From the NCBI GenBank assembly GCA_017465945.1, contig JAFTVD010000021.1, forward strand, positions 1 through 46,764: a stretch of 46,764 nt of DNA, read 5' to 3'. The translations under genes were made by a program, and so were the position numbers. Source of the DNA: Alphaproteobacteria bacterium. GTDB lineage: Bacteria; Pseudomonadota; Alphaproteobacteria; RF32; CAG-239. Positions 1-8,454 of the stretch are shown here, in pieces. The notes beneath the pieces are model-generated. The model made no database searches. It saw nothing but the letters and a program-made list of their open reading frames with translations, and was not told the DNA's origin. The first letter of the stretch is position 1, and each line of letters opens with the position of its first letter.

Positions 1-2
1 GT

Positions 3-230
3 GCGAACAATCGGGCTTAAAGGTTCGAGCCCGTCTTGTTTCGTAGGGCTCGCTTTTTATAAAAGCTTGCCAACTACACTTCGGGCAAGAAATTGTAAAG
101 TTTGCAAAAACGTCGTTTCGACTATTGCAAACTAACAATATCTGAAAATTCATGGTAAAAACAATTCACTGGATTGTTTTTACTCATAAATTCGTTCGCC
201 CCAGATAATGCTCTAGCTTAATGTTGGGGC
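3..230 (+). ncRNA. Multi-hairpin intergenic region, candidate structured RNA
   Basis: No protein gene is visible before 325. The stretch is a series of inverted repeats: 12-17 with 28-33; alternatively 26-32 with 46-52; 66-71 with 84-89; 92-107 with 125-139 (nearly continuous, inner GTCG/CGAC at 112-122); and 155-165 with 173-183 (11 perfect pairs). GCGAAC at 3-8 can pair with GTTCGC at 194-199, which would close them into one multibranch fold. A terminator hairpin with a T run follows at 198-237. The density of perfect stems in AT-rich DNA is what supports the call. I do not recognise the family, the 5' end may lie outside the window, and transcription is inferred. Confidence 0.4.
26..58 (+). 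terminator. Terminator-like hairpin with a competing stem
   Basis: CGAGCCC (26-32) pairs with GGGCTCG (46-52) and is followed by CTTTTT. Its 5' arm is also the 3' arm of another hairpin (12-17 with 28-33), so the two structures exclude each other. It may end a transcript from before the window or be one arm of the larger structured region. Confidence 0.45.
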
Positions 231-237
231 TTTTTTT
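198..237 (+). terminator. Intrinsic terminator
   Basis: GCCCCA (198-203) pairs with TGGGGC (225-230), directly followed by seven T. It would end a + strand transcript covering the structured region before the HAD gene. Confidence 0.65.
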
Positions 238-324
238 GTGTAATATTGGTAATTGTTTTTTGTTGTAATTGTCTTTTAAGTATGATATTATAGTTTTAGA
301 TTAGTTATGATTTTGAGAGATAGT

Positions 325-1218
325 ATGAGTAAACCTATTTATGTTTTTGATTTTGATGGGACTTTTTATGAAACCCCAACTACTGATATTCCAAAGTTAG
401 AAGATGCTATTGATTTGGCAATGCTTAGGCTTTTTCGGGATAAATTAGAAAAGGCACCAAATAGGGCTGAAGTTTTAAGAAAACTAGATACTAAATATGA
501 AAAAATGGATAAGCGTGAAGTTTGCGCTAATATTCATAATCAAAATGGGGGGAAAGCCGGAGGAAGAGCAAAATATGTTTCTTCTAGTTTAAAATTTAAG
601 CTAGCGAGTTTTTCGGATTTATTGAGAGGAAGGGTTGGAAAAGGTAGTAAAAGTGAATTGATTGTGGCAAGGTTATTGGCTAAAATGATGGAACCAGATG
701 GTGTGGGTAATCATCGAGTTTCTGGTATGTTAAATTTAGGGTTAGATATTTCTCAAGAAGAAATTGAACATTATTATAAAGAATATGCGACGATTAAGTA
801 TAGAAATATTAAGCGTAATAAATTGGTAGAAAAAGTTTTTGATAAAGCCAAAAAAGATGGATGTTTAGTTTTTATTTATACGGATAACTCAAAAAATAAT
901 GTATATTCGGGTATGCGTACTTTGGGATATGAAGATAAAGAAGTTTTGAGAGTTTTTGATATGTTTGATTGTGATGGGGGAGCAACAAAGAAAACAAAAA
1001 GAGGGGTTGATGCATTTAAATGCCATATAGGAGAATATTGTAGAATGAAAGGTGTAGACTTTGATGTTAAGGATATAATATTTTTTGATGATAATAAAAA
1101 TATTTGCAATTTTATGCAAAGTCAGGGGATTAGAAGTTTTCATGTTGAGCCTGATGAAGTTAAAGCTGTTAAGGATGTAAGTATAATTAACCGTTCTTTT
1201 AATAGATGTAGTGCTTAA
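325..1218 (+). CDS. HAD-family hydrolase
   Basis: A 297-residue protein of the haloacid dehalogenase superfamily, probably a cytoplasmic phosphatase of unknown substrate. Motif I is DFDGT (catalytic Asp9, general acid Asp11). Motif II is the Thr in YTDNS near 186. Basic residues in a KKTKR stretch near 222-226 could supply motif III. Motif IV is the Asp pair in FFDDN near 255. The roughly 170 residues between motifs I and II form a helical cap with a Gly-rich patch (NGGKAGGRAK). I chose ATG 325 over ATG 307 because GAGAGA lies just before 325 and nothing like a Shine-Dalgarno precedes 307. The gene stands alone between two non-coding stretches, so context gives no pathway. Confidence 0.8.
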   Translation: MSKPIYVFDFDGTFYETPTTDIPKLEDAIDLAMLRLFRDKLEKAPNRAEVLRKLDTKYEKMDKREVCANIHNQNGGKAGGRAKYVSSSLKFKLASFSDLLRGRVGKGSKSELIVARLLAKMMEPDGVGNHRVSGMLNLGLDISQEEIEHYYKEYATIKYRNIKRNKLVEKVFDKAKKDGCLVFIYTDNSKNNVYSGMRTLGYEDKEVLRVFDMFDCDGGATKKTKRGVDAFKCHIGEYCRMKGVDFDVKDIIFFDDNKNICNFMQSQGIRSFHVEPDEVKAVKDVSIINRSFNRCSA

Positions 1219-1241
1219 AATATTTGCTAATCATTTTTTTA

Positions 1242-1270
1242 TTGACATATAGACAAAAGCGTAGTATGAG
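1242..1270 (+). promoter_or_regulatory. Candidate promoter
   Basis: A perfect -35 TTGACA (1242-1247) is followed after 17 bases by a weak -10 TATGAG (1265-1270). It could drive a transcript through the structured block that ends at the terminator at 1800-1825. Confidence 0.35.
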
Positions 1271-1396
1271 AGGAGTGAATTTATAAGATTATTATATTTT
1301 TTTATTAATAATTTTTTTTTATATTCATTAGTCTAATTGTTATTATTTTAAAAGTTTTTTTATTTCTTTTATTAAATTATTTTTTATTAAATGGGC

Positions 1397-1600
1397 AATG
1401 TTTTAATTTTGATTAAAACGTTGTAATTTAGAAATTATGAAAATGTTTTTTTTGCAAATTTATTTTGCATATGTGAAAAAATGTTTTAGCAAACAGATTT
1501 AATTTGTTTGTTGAGGGGGATGTTTTCAAAATTTGAAAATATTTCCTTTAAATAATTTCTAAATTTTATCAATACTTTTTAGTATTGGTAATCTTTTTAA
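1397..1600 (+). ncRNA. Candidate structured RNA with a 14-bp closing helix
   Basis: The 1219-1828 gap has no convincing gene on either strand. Within it, 1425-1438 is perfectly complementary to 1552-1565 (14 pairs). The 113 bases enclosed contain three further hairpins: 1453-1458 with 1464-1469, 1488-1497 with 1503-1512, and 1521-1529 with 1533-1541. A separate 10-bp hairpin precedes (1397-1406 with 1413-1422). A 7-bp hairpin with a later T run follows (CAATACT / AGTATTG near 1570-1587, Ts at 1593-1597). A closing helix around a three-way set of hairpins is typical of a folded RNA. The high A+T content makes chance stems commoner, so this stays a candidate. Confidence 0.4.
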
Positions 1601-1647
1601 TAGAAATTAATTTGATAAACAGAGATAAAAATACTTTGTAGAATAAT

Positions 1648-1736
1648 AACTTTGGGGCTGATGATAAAAAATGGGTCCCCCCGATGAGGGGGGAGATGGT
1701 TCTCCTAAGATGAGAGAAAATAATAGTCCAAAGGTT
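1648..1736. repeat. Hairpin cluster with GC-rich arms
   Basis: TCCCCCC (1676-1682) and GGGGGGA (1688-1694) make a perfect hairpin with loop GATGA. A second hairpin, TCTC/GAGA around 1701-1715, also has GATGA near its 3' side. CTTTGG (1650-1655) and CCAAAG (1728-1733) can close both into one structure. The runs of C and G stand out sharply from the AT-rich surroundings. Confidence 0.5.
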
Positions 1737-1799
1737 GAATAATATTTTTTGTTATATTCAATATAATGTATAAAATAAAAAGATATTACTTTGTATTCT

Positions 1800-1825
1800 A
1801 ACACCCTAACTAAGGGTGTTTTTTT
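1800..1825 (+). terminator. Intrinsic terminator on the + strand
   Basis: AACACCCT (1800-1807) pairs with AGGGTGTT (1813-1820), then five more T. No protein gene precedes it on the + strand for 580 bases, which suggests a non-coding + strand transcript ends here. The minus-strand gene at 1829 also ends next to it. Confidence 0.7.
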
Positions 1826-1828
1826 GTT

Positions 1829-2263
1829 TTATAATATAGGATAATCTGTTATGGTTGGTTGTGTGTTTGGCTCAATGGCTTCTTTTATGTATTTTAAAGG
1901 AATTGATTGAATAATAATTAGTCTGTCATCTAGTTGGTAAATGGTGTTTTCTATTTTATCTTTATAGTCTAATGGGTTCATGTCGGTTGGGTAAACTATT
2001 GATGTTTGATTATCTATTAATTTAGGGGCTTGGGTTTTTGTTTGAGGTGAAATTTGTGATGATGTTGTGTTTTGGGTTTGAGTTTTAGGTGGAATTTGAT
2101 TGATTGTTTCTTCGTTATTGTTTAATAACTGAATATAATTTTTGGGTTGAATAACTTTTATTTCATGTCTCTTGCCATCAGGTGTGGCTCCAGAGCCTAT
2201 AATTTCTGTTGGTTGATTGGGTTCTGCAATAGTTATGAGTGATGATAAAATTAGTGTTAGCAT
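1829..2263 (-). CDS. Small secreted protein of unknown function
   Basis: A 144-residue protein I do not recognise. The start is well supported: AAGGAG lies six bases before the ATG. Residues 1-13 form a short hydrophobic stretch followed by AEP, which looks like a Sec signal peptide with cleavage near residue 14, although it lacks the usual basic N-terminal residues. The middle (about 55-80) is rich in Gln, Thr, Pro and Ser and looks like a flexible linker. The C-terminal 55 residues are more ordered, with Tyr/Asp/Ile-rich segments. It is probably periplasmic or surface exposed. It stands alone, and a possible promoter with a palindrome lies upstream at 2324-2370. Confidence 0.6.
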   Translation of the reverse strand: MLTLILSSLITIAEPNQPTEIIGSGATPDGKRHEIKVIQPKNYIQLLNNNEETINQIPPKTQTQNTTSSQISPQTKTQAPKLIDNQTSIVYPTDMNPLDYKDKIENTIYQLDDRLIIIQSIPLKYIKEAIEPNTQPTITDYPIL

Positions 2264-2323
2264 ATATTTCTCCTTTCTTATTTAAATAATATGAGGAAAA
2301 ATTTTTTAAATATATAAGGCGTT

Positions 2324-2370
2324 AAATGAGGTAAAAATGATTTTTTTGTCAATATGATTCAACGTGAATC
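2324..2370 (-). promoter_or_regulatory. Candidate promoter and palindrome for the secreted protein gene
   Basis: On the minus strand a perfect TTGACA (2347-2352) is followed after 17 bases by a weak TCATTT (2324-2329). Directly upstream is the perfect palindrome GATTCA-ACG-TGAATC (2356-2370), placed where an activator or repressor could sit. The palindrome is seen; its role is inferred. Confidence 0.4.
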
Positions 2371-2460
2371 TCTGTAAGGGTTTTTAAAAGATATTTTTTT
2401 TAATTTTTTTTCGTTTTTTGTGCATTTTTTGCTTGCATTATTAAAATTTAAATGTTACAA

Positions 2461-2618
2461 AGGCCAAGCAACAAAAAAGTTAAGGAAGTGTTAACTTTCT
2501 TGCGAATCAAATATAACCCATAAGATAGGCTAGTTGTTGCTAAAGCTTGTCGTAATTTTTTAGATGGCAAATTCCATTGTGGAGTTTTTTGCCATTTAGT
2601 TATAGGAAAAGTGTTAAA
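2461..2618 (+). promoter_or_regulatory. Structured leader of the S10 operon
   Basis: AT-rich DNA from 2380 to 2460 contains only weak promoter-like hexamers (TTGCAT, then TACAAA). The leader can fold: AGCAAC (2467-2472) pairs with GTTGCT (2536-2541) around a hairpin at 2482-2501, and a strong hairpin spans 2564-2595 (ATGGCAAA/TTTGCCAT with inner CCA/TGG). An alternative AGTTAA/TTAACT pairing (2478-2496) competes with the first hairpin. In E. coli the S10 leader is the target of L4 autoregulation; whether this leader does the same is inference. Confidence 0.45.
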
Positions 2619-2930
2619 ATGATGGATACACAAAATATCAGAATCCGCCTTAAGGCTTTTGATCATCGTTTATTAGACTTGTCTACTAAAGAGATTGTTC
2701 ACACAGCTAAAAGAACCGGAGCTAATGTTAGAGGACCAATTCCTCTTCCAACTAAAATTGAGAAGTTTACGATTAACCGTTCTCCTCACGTTGATAAAAA
2801 ATCTCGTGAACAGTTCGAAATCAGAACTCACAAAAGACTTCTTGATATTGTAGATCCTACACCACAAACAGTTGACGCGTTGATGAAATTAGACTTGGCA
2901 GCTGGTGTGAATGTAGAAATTAAGTTATAA
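2619..2930 (+). CDS. rpsJ: Ribosomal protein S10
   Basis: A 103-residue small-subunit protein, also the NusE partner of NusB in antitermination. The diagnostic [16 protein letters not shown] start and the [14 protein letters not shown] segment are present. I place the start at ATG 2619 (or the adjacent ATG 2622), because AGGA lies 12 bases upstream and this gives the usual S10 length. The longer reading from 2577 runs through the leader hairpin. First gene of the 21-gene operon; tuf, which often precedes it in proteobacteria, is absent here. Confidence 0.97.
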   Translation: MMDTQNIRIRLKAFDHRLLDLSTKEIVHTAKRTGANVRGPIPLPTKIEKFTINRSPHVDKKSREQFEIRTHKRLLDIVDPTPQTVDALMKLDLAAGVNVEIKL

Positions 2931-2987
2931 TTTTTAATGTTGGTTTTTGAAAGATAAAATCAACCTATTGAAAAAGGAAAAATAATA

Positions 2988-3710
2988 ATGCGTACTGGTT
3001 TAATCGCAAAAAAACTTGGGATGACTAGAATTTTTGAAGCTGATGGAACTCATGTTCCTGTTACAGTTTTGGCTGTTGAAGGCTTAAAAGTTGTTAATGT
3101 CAGAACAAATGATAAAAATGGTTACACAGCTGTTCAATTAGGAACAGGAAGTGTAAAAGCAAAGAATGTATCTAAACCATTGAAAGGATATTTCACCAAG
3201 GCTAACGTTGAGCCAAAGAAGAAAATGGCTGAATTTAGAGTAAGCGAAGATTGTCTTCTTTCTGTTGGTGATGAATTGTCTGCAGAACATTTTGTTGCTG
3301 GTCAATATGTTGATGTTTGTGCAACTTCTATCGGTAAAGGTTTTGCCGGTGTTATGAAACGTCACAACTTCGCAGGTTTAGAAGCAACACACGGTGTGTC
3401 TATTTCTCACCGTTCACATGGTTCTACAGGACAAAGACAAGATCCAGGTAAAGTATTTAAAGGTAAGAAAATGGCTGGACATATGGGTGATGAACGTGTT
3501 ACTGTTCAAAACTTAAAAGTTGTAGCTGTTGATGGAAATCGTGGTTTGATTATGGTTAAAGGTGGCGTTCCTGGTGCTGAAAATGCATGGGTTAGAGTTA
3601 CTGATGCTATTAAGAAAACTTCAGATGTTAAATTGCCAATGCCTGCAGGTCTTAAAAAGGTTGATGAACCTGTTGCAGTTAAAGCTGAAGAAACAGCTGA
3701 TAATGCATAA
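2988..3710 (+). CDS. rplC: Ribosomal protein L3
   Basis: A 240-residue large-subunit protein that nucleates 23S rRNA folding. It begins [15 protein letters not shown] and contains the conserved central loop region ([20 protein letters not shown]), which reaches the peptidyl transferase centre. It is longer than the roughly 210 residues of E. coli because of a charged C-terminal tail (about 215-240) rich in Lys, Val, Glu and Ala. AAGGA precedes the start. Confidence 0.97.
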   Translation: MRTGLIAKKLGMTRIFEADGTHVPVTVLAVEGLKVVNVRTNDKNGYTAVQLGTGSVKAKNVSKPLKGYFTKANVEPKKKMAEFRVSEDCLLSVGDELSAEHFVAGQYVDVCATSIGKGFAGVMKRHNFAGLEATHGVSISHRSHGSTGQRQDPGKVFKGKKMAGHMGDERVTVQNLKVVAVDGNRGLIMVKGGVPGAENAWVRVTDAIKKTSDVKLPMPAGLKKVDEPVAVKAEETADNA

Positions 3711-3730
3711 GAGATTAAGGATTTTTGAAA

Positions 3731-4351
3731 ATGAAACAGGACATCTTAAATTTGAATAATGAAAACGTTGGTAGCATTGAGCTTAATGATGCTATTTTTG
3801 GATTAGAAGTTCGTGCTGACGTTTTACACCGTGTTGTAAATTGGCAATTAGCTATGCGCCAATGCGGTAATCACCAAACTAAAGGTCGCTCTGATGTTGC
3901 TTTGACACCAGCAAAACCATTCAAACAAAAAGGTAGTGGTAACGCTCGTCAAGGTAGCCGTAAGGGTGCTCAATTTAGAAAAGGTGGTATTGTATTTGGT
4001 CCAGTTGTAAGAGATCACTCTCATGACTTGACTAAGAAATTTAGAAAATTGGGTCTAAAAATCGCTCTTTCTGCTAAAGCAAAAGAGGGTAACCTTGTTA
4101 TCGTTGATGAAGCAAAGCTTTCAAATCCTAAAACAAAAGATTTAGTTGCTAAATTAAATACATGTGGTTTGAATAACTGCTTATTTATCGATGGTAAGGA
4201 AGTAGACATGAACTTCGCATTAGCAAGCCGTAATATTGTTGGTGTAGATGTATTACCTACAATTGGTGCTAATGTGTACGATATTTTGAAAAAAGAGAAG
4301 TTGGTATTAACTAAAGAAGCTGTTGCATGCTTGGAGGAAAGATTACAATGA
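3731..4351 (+). CDS. rplD: Ribosomal protein L4
   Basis: A 206-residue large-subunit protein lining the exit tunnel; in E. coli it also represses its own operon. The tunnel-loop motif [20 protein letters not shown] lies near 58-77. Start ATG 3731 is chosen over the in-frame TTG at 3725 because AAGGA (3716-3720) is correctly spaced from it. The stop overlaps the rplW start as ATGA, which implies translational coupling. Confidence 0.97.
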   Translation: MKQDILNLNNENVGSIELNDAIFGLEVRADVLHRVVNWQLAMRQCGNHQTKGRSDVALTPAKPFKQKGSGNARQGSRKGAQFRKGGIVFGPVVRDHSHDLTKKFRKLGLKIALSAKAKEGNLVIVDEAKLSNPKTKDLVAKLNTCGLNNCLFIDGKEVDMNFALASRNIVGVDVLPTIGANVYDILKKEKLVLTKEAVACLEERLQ

Positions 4352-4665
4352 AAAAATCAGAAAAAACAAACAATGTAACTGCAGCTATGTATGATACATT
4401 ACTTCGTCCGGTAATTACAGAAAAGTCTATGACATCTTCTGAAAGTGGTAAGGTTGTGTTTACAGTTCCTTTGAACGCTTCTAAAGATGATATTAAAGCA
4501 GCTGTTGAAGCTATCTTTAATGTAAAAGTAAAGAAGGTAAATACCGTAAAACAAGCTGGTAAGGTAAAACGCTTTAGAGGTTATGAGGGCGTTCGCTCTG
4601 ATTACAAAAAGGCAGTTATTACTCTTGCCGAAGGTCAAAATATTGATGTTACAGCAGGAATTTAA
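4348..4665 (+). CDS. rplW: Ribosomal protein L23
   Basis: A 105-residue protein at the tunnel exit, the docking site for trigger factor and SRP. The family signature LRPVITEKS lies near 21-29, and [18 protein letters not shown] follows. Start ATG 4348 has GGAGG at 4333-4337 and overlaps the rplD stop. A short extension precedes the conserved core. Confidence 0.97.
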   Translation: MKKSEKTNNVTAAMYDTLLRPVITEKSMTSSESGKVVFTVPLNASKDDIKAAVEAIFNVKVKKVNTVKQAGKVKRFRGYEGVRSDYKKAVITLAEGQNIDVTAGI

Positions 4666-4667
4666 TC

Positions 4668-5504
4668 ATGGCTTTGAAAACATTTAAGCCCGCTACTCCA
4701 GGTCTTCGTCAACTTGTTATTGTTGATAGAAGTGAGCTTTATAAGGGCAAACCTGAAAAGAGTTTGACTGTTGGTCTTACTAAAACTGGTGGGCGTGATA
4801 ATTTCGGACACGTTACAAGTCGTAAAATCGGTGGCGGTCATAAACGTAAATACCGTGTAATTGACTTCAAACGTAATAAATTTGATTGTGAAGCAACTGT
4901 TGAGAGAATCGAATATGATCCAAACCGCACATCTTTCATTGCTTTAATTAGCTATGAAGATGGTGAGAAGGCTTATATTTTGGCTCCTCAAAGATTAAAA
5001 GCTGGTGATAAAGTTATCTCTTCTGAGAAAGCTGATATTAAACCAGGTAATGCAATGCCTTTAAAGAGCATGCCAGTTGGTACTATTGTTCACAACGTTG
5101 AGTTAAGATCTGGTAAAGGCGGACAATTAGTTCGTTCTGCTGGTTGTTATGCTCAAGTTGTTGGTAAAGATGGTGGATATGCACAACTTAAACTTTCTTC
5201 TGGCGAATTAAGAATCGTTAGAGAAGAATGTTTAGCAACTGTTGGTGCTGTTTCTAACCCAGATAACCAAAACGTTTCTTTGGGTAAAGCTGGTCGTGCT
5301 AGATGGATGGGTGTTCGTCCAGTAGCTCGTGGTGTTGCTATGAACCCAGTTGATCACCCACATGGTGGTGGTGAAGGCCGTACATCAGGTGGTCGTCATC
5401 CAGTTACTCCTTGGGGTAAACCAACTAAGGGTGCTAAAACTCGTTCTAACAAGAAGACAGATCGCTTTATTATGAGATCTCGTCATGAAAACAAGAAGAA
5501 ATAA
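4668..5504 (+). CDS. rplB: Ribosomal protein L2
   Basis: A 278-residue large-subunit core protein near the peptidyl transferase centre. The conserved C-terminal segment [15 protein letters not shown], with the universally conserved His, is intact near 225-239. The start lies two bases after the rplW stop. Length is normal for the family. Confidence 0.98.
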   Translation: MALKTFKPATPGLRQLVIVDRSELYKGKPEKSLTVGLTKTGGRDNFGHVTSRKIGGGHKRKYRVIDFKRNKFDCEATVERIEYDPNRTSFIALISYEDGEKAYILAPQRLKAGDKVISSEKADIKPGNAMPLKSMPVGTIVHNVELRSGKGGQLVRSAGCYAQVVGKDGGYAQLKLSSGELRIVREECLATVGAVSNPDNQNVSLGKAGRARWMGVRPVARGVAMNPVDHPHGGGEGRTSGGRHPVTPWGKPTKGAKTRSNKKTDRFIMRSRHENKKK

Positions 5505-5516
5505 GGAGGTAAACAA

Positions 5517-5795
5517 ATGACACGTTCTGTATGGAAAGGACCTTTCGTTGATGGTTATCTTCTTAAGAAAGCTGATGCAGCAAGAGCATCTACTCGTAAT
5601 GAAGTGATTAAAATTTGGTCTCGTCGTTCAACAATGTTGCCACAATTTGTTGGTTTAACATTTGGCGTTCACAATGGTCATAAATTTATTCCAGTATTAG
5701 TTACTGAAGAAATGGTTGGTCATAAATTTGGTGAATTTGCTCCAACACGTACCTTCTATGGTCACGCTGCAGATAAAAAAGTTAAGAGAGGTTAA
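5517..5795 (+). CDS. rpsS: Ribosomal protein S19
   Basis: A 92-residue small-subunit head protein that works with S13. It starts [17 protein letters not shown] and carries the conserved HNGHKFIPV and [11 protein letters not shown] motifs. A perfect AAGGAGGT precedes the ATG, among the strongest ribosome binding sites in the window. Confidence 0.98.
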   Translation: MTRSVWKGPFVDGYLLKKADAARASTRNEVIKIWSRRSTMLPQFVGLTFGVHNGHKFIPVLVTEEMVGHKFGEFAPTRTFYGHAADKKVKRG

Positions 5796-5797
5796 TT

Positions 5798-6172
5798 ATG
5801 GGAAAAAGTAAAGACATGAGAAGACTTTCTGACAACCAAGCAATGGCTCAGAATAATTCTATCCGCTCTAGCTCTCGTAAATTGAACCTTGTTGCACAAA
5901 CAATCAGAGGCTTAAGCGCTGAGAAAGCTGTTGCAGAACTTAGCTTTTCTAAGAAGAGAATTGCAAAGGTTGCATTAGAAGTATTGAAATCTGCTATTGC
6001 TAATGCTGAAAACAACCACAAACTTAACATTGATAAGTTAGTAGTTAAAGAAGCATATACTGGTAATGGTATTGTTATGAAACGTATGCATGCACGTGGT
6101 CGTGGTAGAGGTGCTAGGGTTTTAAAACCTTTCTCTAAATTGACTATCGTTGTAGCTGAGCGTGGGGAGTAA
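5798..6172 (+). CDS. rplV: Ribosomal protein L22
   Basis: A 124-residue large-subunit protein whose beta hairpin lines the exit tunnel. The hairpin segment VMKRMHARGRGRGARVLKP is near 93-111. It carries about 15 extra residues before the conserved SSRKLNLVAQTIRG part. AGAGAGG inside the end of rpsS serves as Shine-Dalgarno. Confidence 0.97.
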   Translation: MGKSKDMRRLSDNQAMAQNNSIRSSSRKLNLVAQTIRGLSAEKAVAELSFSKKRIAKVALEVLKSAIANAENNHKLNIDKLVVKEAYTGNGIVMKRMHARGRGRGARVLKPFSKLTIVVAERGE

Positions 6173-6177
6173 AATAA

Positions 6178-6846
6178 ATGGGACAGAAAGTAAATCCTAT
6201 CAGTCTTCGTTTAGGCGTTAACCGCACGTGGGATTCTCGTTGGTATGCTGATGAGGAATTCACAGATTACCTCCACGAAGATTTGAAAATTAGAAAATTT
6301 TTGAAAGAAAAATTAGCTCAAGCTGGTATTAGTAAGATTGTTATTGAACGTCCTACTAAAAAAGCAAGAGTTACTATTCATTCAGCAAGACCAGGTGTTG
6401 TAATTGGTAAGAAGGGTCAAGACATTGAGTTGTTGAGAAAAGATATTCAAAAGTTGACTGCTTCTGAAGTTCAATTAAACATCATGGAAGTAAGAAAGCC
6501 AGAGTTAGACGCTCAGTTAGTTGCTGACAGTGTTGCACAACAATTAGAAAGACGTGTTGCTTTCCGTCGTGCAATGAAGAGAGTTATGCAATCAGCTTTA
6601 CGTTTGGGTGCTGAAGGTATTAAGGTTGCTTGTTCTGGTCGTTTAGGCGGTGCAGAAATTGCAAGAACAGAATACTATCGTGAAGGACGCGTTCCTTTGC
6701 ACACACTTCGTGCTGATATTGACTATGCTACTTCAACTGCTCACACCACATATGGTGCTTGTGGCGTTAAGGTTTGGATTTATAAAGGCGAAATAATGTC
6801 TCATGATCCAATGGCACAAGACAAGAAATTGGCTGAACAAAAGTAA
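6178..6846 (+). CDS. rpsC: Ribosomal protein S3
   Basis: A 222-residue small-subunit protein at the mRNA entry channel. It starts [14 protein letters not shown] and has a KH domain with the GxxG loop in [11 protein letters not shown]. The Arg-rich helicase-like surface ([12 protein letters not shown]) is intact. Five bases separate it from rplV, with GGGGAG as ribosome binding site. Confidence 0.98.
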   Translation: MGQKVNPISLRLGVNRTWDSRWYADEEFTDYLHEDLKIRKFLKEKLAQAGISKIVIERPTKKARVTIHSARPGVVIGKKGQDIELLRKDIQKLTASEVQLNIMEVRKPELDAQLVADSVAQQLERRVAFRRAMKRVMQSALRLGAEGIKVACSGRLGGAEIARTEYYREGRVPLHTLRADIDYATSTAHTTYGACGVKVWIYKGEIMSHDPMAQDKKLAEQK

Positions 6847-6861
6847 GAATGAGGTTTTAAA

Positions 6862-7290
6862 ATGTTAAGTCCAAAACGCGTAAAGTTCCGCAAGCAACAC
6901 AAGGGTCGTATTCACGGCCTTGCTAAAGGCGGTTCTGAATTAAGTTTCGGTTCATTTGGTCTAAAAGCTCTTACACCAGAGCGCGTTACAGCACGCCAAA
7001 TTGAGGCTGCTCGTCGTGCTATCACTCGTGAAATGAAAAGAGCAGGTAGACTATGGATTAGAATTTTCCCAGATGTTCCTGTGACAGATAAACCTGCAGA
7101 GGTTCGTATGGGTAAAGGTAAAGGTGCTGTCGAATTTTGGGTAGCAAGAGTTAAACCTGGTCGTATAATGTTCGAACTTGGCGATGTTGATGAAGAACTC
7201 GCTCGCAGAGCATTTGCGTTAGGTGCAGCAAAATTGCCTGTAAAGTGCAAATTTGTTAAACGCTTGAATTCTGATAATGGAGAAGCATAA
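6862..7290 (+). CDS. rplP: Ribosomal protein L16
   Basis: A 142-residue large-subunit protein near the A-site tRNA. It starts [16 protein letters not shown] and contains [19 protein letters not shown]. The last base of its TAA stop is the first base of the rpmC ATG (TAATG). Confidence 0.98.
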   Translation: MLSPKRVKFRKQHKGRIHGLAKGGSELSFGSFGLKALTPERVTARQIEAARRAITREMKRAGRLWIRIFPDVPVTDKPAEVRMGKGKGAVEFWVARVKPGRIMFELGDVDEELARRAFALGAAKLPVKCKFVKRLNSDNGEA

Positions 7291-7487
7291 TGGTAAAAAT
7301 TAAAGATTTGAGAGCTATGAGCATTGATGAATTAGAAGCAAGACTCGTAGAATGCAAGAAAGAGCAATTAAGTTTGCGAATTCAACAAGCTACAGGTCAA
7401 TTGCAAAATACTTCAGCAATTGCTAAAGTTCGTAAAGAAGTAGCTCAAATCAATACGCTTTTAACAGAGCGTAAGAAGAATAGTTAG
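7290..7487 (+). CDS. rpmC: Ribosomal protein L29
   Basis: A 65-residue two-helix protein at the tunnel exit. The [20 protein letters not shown] helix and the [14 protein letters not shown] segment match the family. Its start overlaps the rplP stop. Confidence 0.96.
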   Translation: MVKIKDLRAMSIDELEARLVECKKEQLSLRIQQATGQLQNTSAIAKVRKEVAQINTLLTERKKNS

Positions 7488-7498
7488 GAGAAAAACAG

Positions 7499-7741
7499 AT
7501 GCCTAAAAGAATTCTTCAAGGTGTTGTAGTAAGCGCAAAACAGGATAAAACTGTCGTAGTCAGCGTAGAGCGTCAGGTTATGCATCCTGTTTACAAAAAA
7601 TTCGTGAAGAAAAGTAAGAAATTTGCTGCTCACGATGAGAACAATCAGTGCAAAGAAGGTGATGTGGTTTCTATTGTAGAATCTAGACCATATTCTAAAA
7701 CCAAGACTTGGACTGTTATTAACAATAATGAAAATGCCTAA
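7499..7741 (+). CDS. rpsQ: Ribosomal protein S17
   Basis: An 80-residue OB-fold primary 16S rRNA binder. It begins [20 protein letters not shown] and ends with the [18 protein letters not shown] segment that defines the family. TAGGAG lies before the ATG. Confidence 0.97.
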   Translation: MPKRILQGVVVSAKQDKTVVVSVERQVMHPVYKKFVKKSKKFAAHDENNQCKEGDVVSIVESRPYSKTKTWTVINNNENA

Positions 7742-7758
7742 TTAGGAAGGAATGAATT

Positions 7759-8127
7759 ATGATACAGATGCAAACCAACCTAGATGTTGCAGATAATTCT
7801 GGCGCACGTCAGGTGCAGTGCATTAAAGTTCTTGGTGGTTCCAAGAGAATGCATGCTTCAGTCGGTGATGTTATCATCGTTTCTGTTAAAGATGCTATGC
7901 CTAAAGGGCGTGTAAAGAAAGGTGATGTTCAACGTGCAGTTATCGTTAGAACATCTAGCGACATCAGACGTAAAGACGGAAGTGTTATCCGTTTTGATAG
8001 CAACGCAGCTGTTTTGGTAAACAAAGATGGTGAACCAATTGGTACACGTATTTTTGGACCTGTAACAAGAGAGTTGCGTGCTAAAAAATTCATGAAAATT
8101 ATTTCTTTAGCGCCGGAGGTTTTGTAA
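7759..8127 (+). CDS. rplN: Ribosomal protein L14
   Basis: A 122-residue large-subunit protein at the 30S interface. It starts [16 protein letters not shown] and ends with [13 protein letters not shown] plus the usual Ala/Pro tail. The ribosome binding site is AGGAAGGA. Confidence 0.98.
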   Translation: MIQMQTNLDVADNSGARQVQCIKVLGGSKRMHASVGDVIIVSVKDAMPKGRVKKGDVQRAVIVRTSSDIRRKDGSVIRFDSNAAVLVNKDGEPIGTRIFGPVTRELRAKKFMKIISLAPEVL

Positions 8128-8128
8128 T

Positions 8129-8443
8129 ATGAGCAAAATGAAAATCAAAAAAGGTGATAAAGTAATTGTTATCGCAGGAAATGATAAAGGTAAAACTGGT
8201 GAAGTTTTAAAAGCTATGCCAAAAGAAGGTAAAGTTGTTGTTCAAGGTGTTAACCTTGTTAAAAGACATTCAAAACCTAGCCAAACAAATCCTGGCGGTA
8301 TTGTTACTAAAGAAGCAGCAATTCAGGTTTCTAATGTAGCAGCATTAACAGCTGATGGCAAACCTACAAAAGTTGGCTATAAAGTTGTTGATGGCGTTAA
8401 AAAACGCGTTGCTCGTAAAACTGGCGAAGTAATCGATAATTAG
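8129..8443 (+). CDS. rplX: Ribosomal protein L24
   Basis: A 104-residue assembly-initiator protein with the KOW motif ([20 protein letters not shown]) at the N-terminus and the [12 protein letters not shown] segment. Its ribosome binding site CGGAGG lies within the 3' end of rplN, one base from overlap. Confidence 0.97.
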   Translation: MSKMKIKKGDKVIVIAGNDKGKTGEVLKAMPKEGKVVVQGVNLVKRHSKPSQTNPGGIVTKEAAIQVSNVAALTADGKPTKVGYKVVDGVKKRVARKTGEVIDN

Positions 8444-8454
8444 GAGATAATTTG

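Noticed and set aside
1..240. tmRNA (permuted ssrA), suggested by GTTCG and GCCCCA/TGGGGC
   Set aside because: There is no tag-peptide reading frame, no T-arm with proper five-base stems, and the GGGGC arm runs straight into a T tract, so it is a terminator.
1425..1565. Retron-like msr/msd RNA, suggested by the 14-bp terminal inverted repeats
   Set aside because: No reverse transcriptase gene is nearby and no msd-like long hairpin is present.
1607..1804. 65-codon minus-strand ORF
   Set aside because: It reads through the C/G hairpin and has no ribosome binding site or plausible protein composition.
2577..2618. Upstream extension of rpsJ
   Set aside because: It overlaps a leader hairpin, lacks a ribosome binding site and is absent from S10 proteins.
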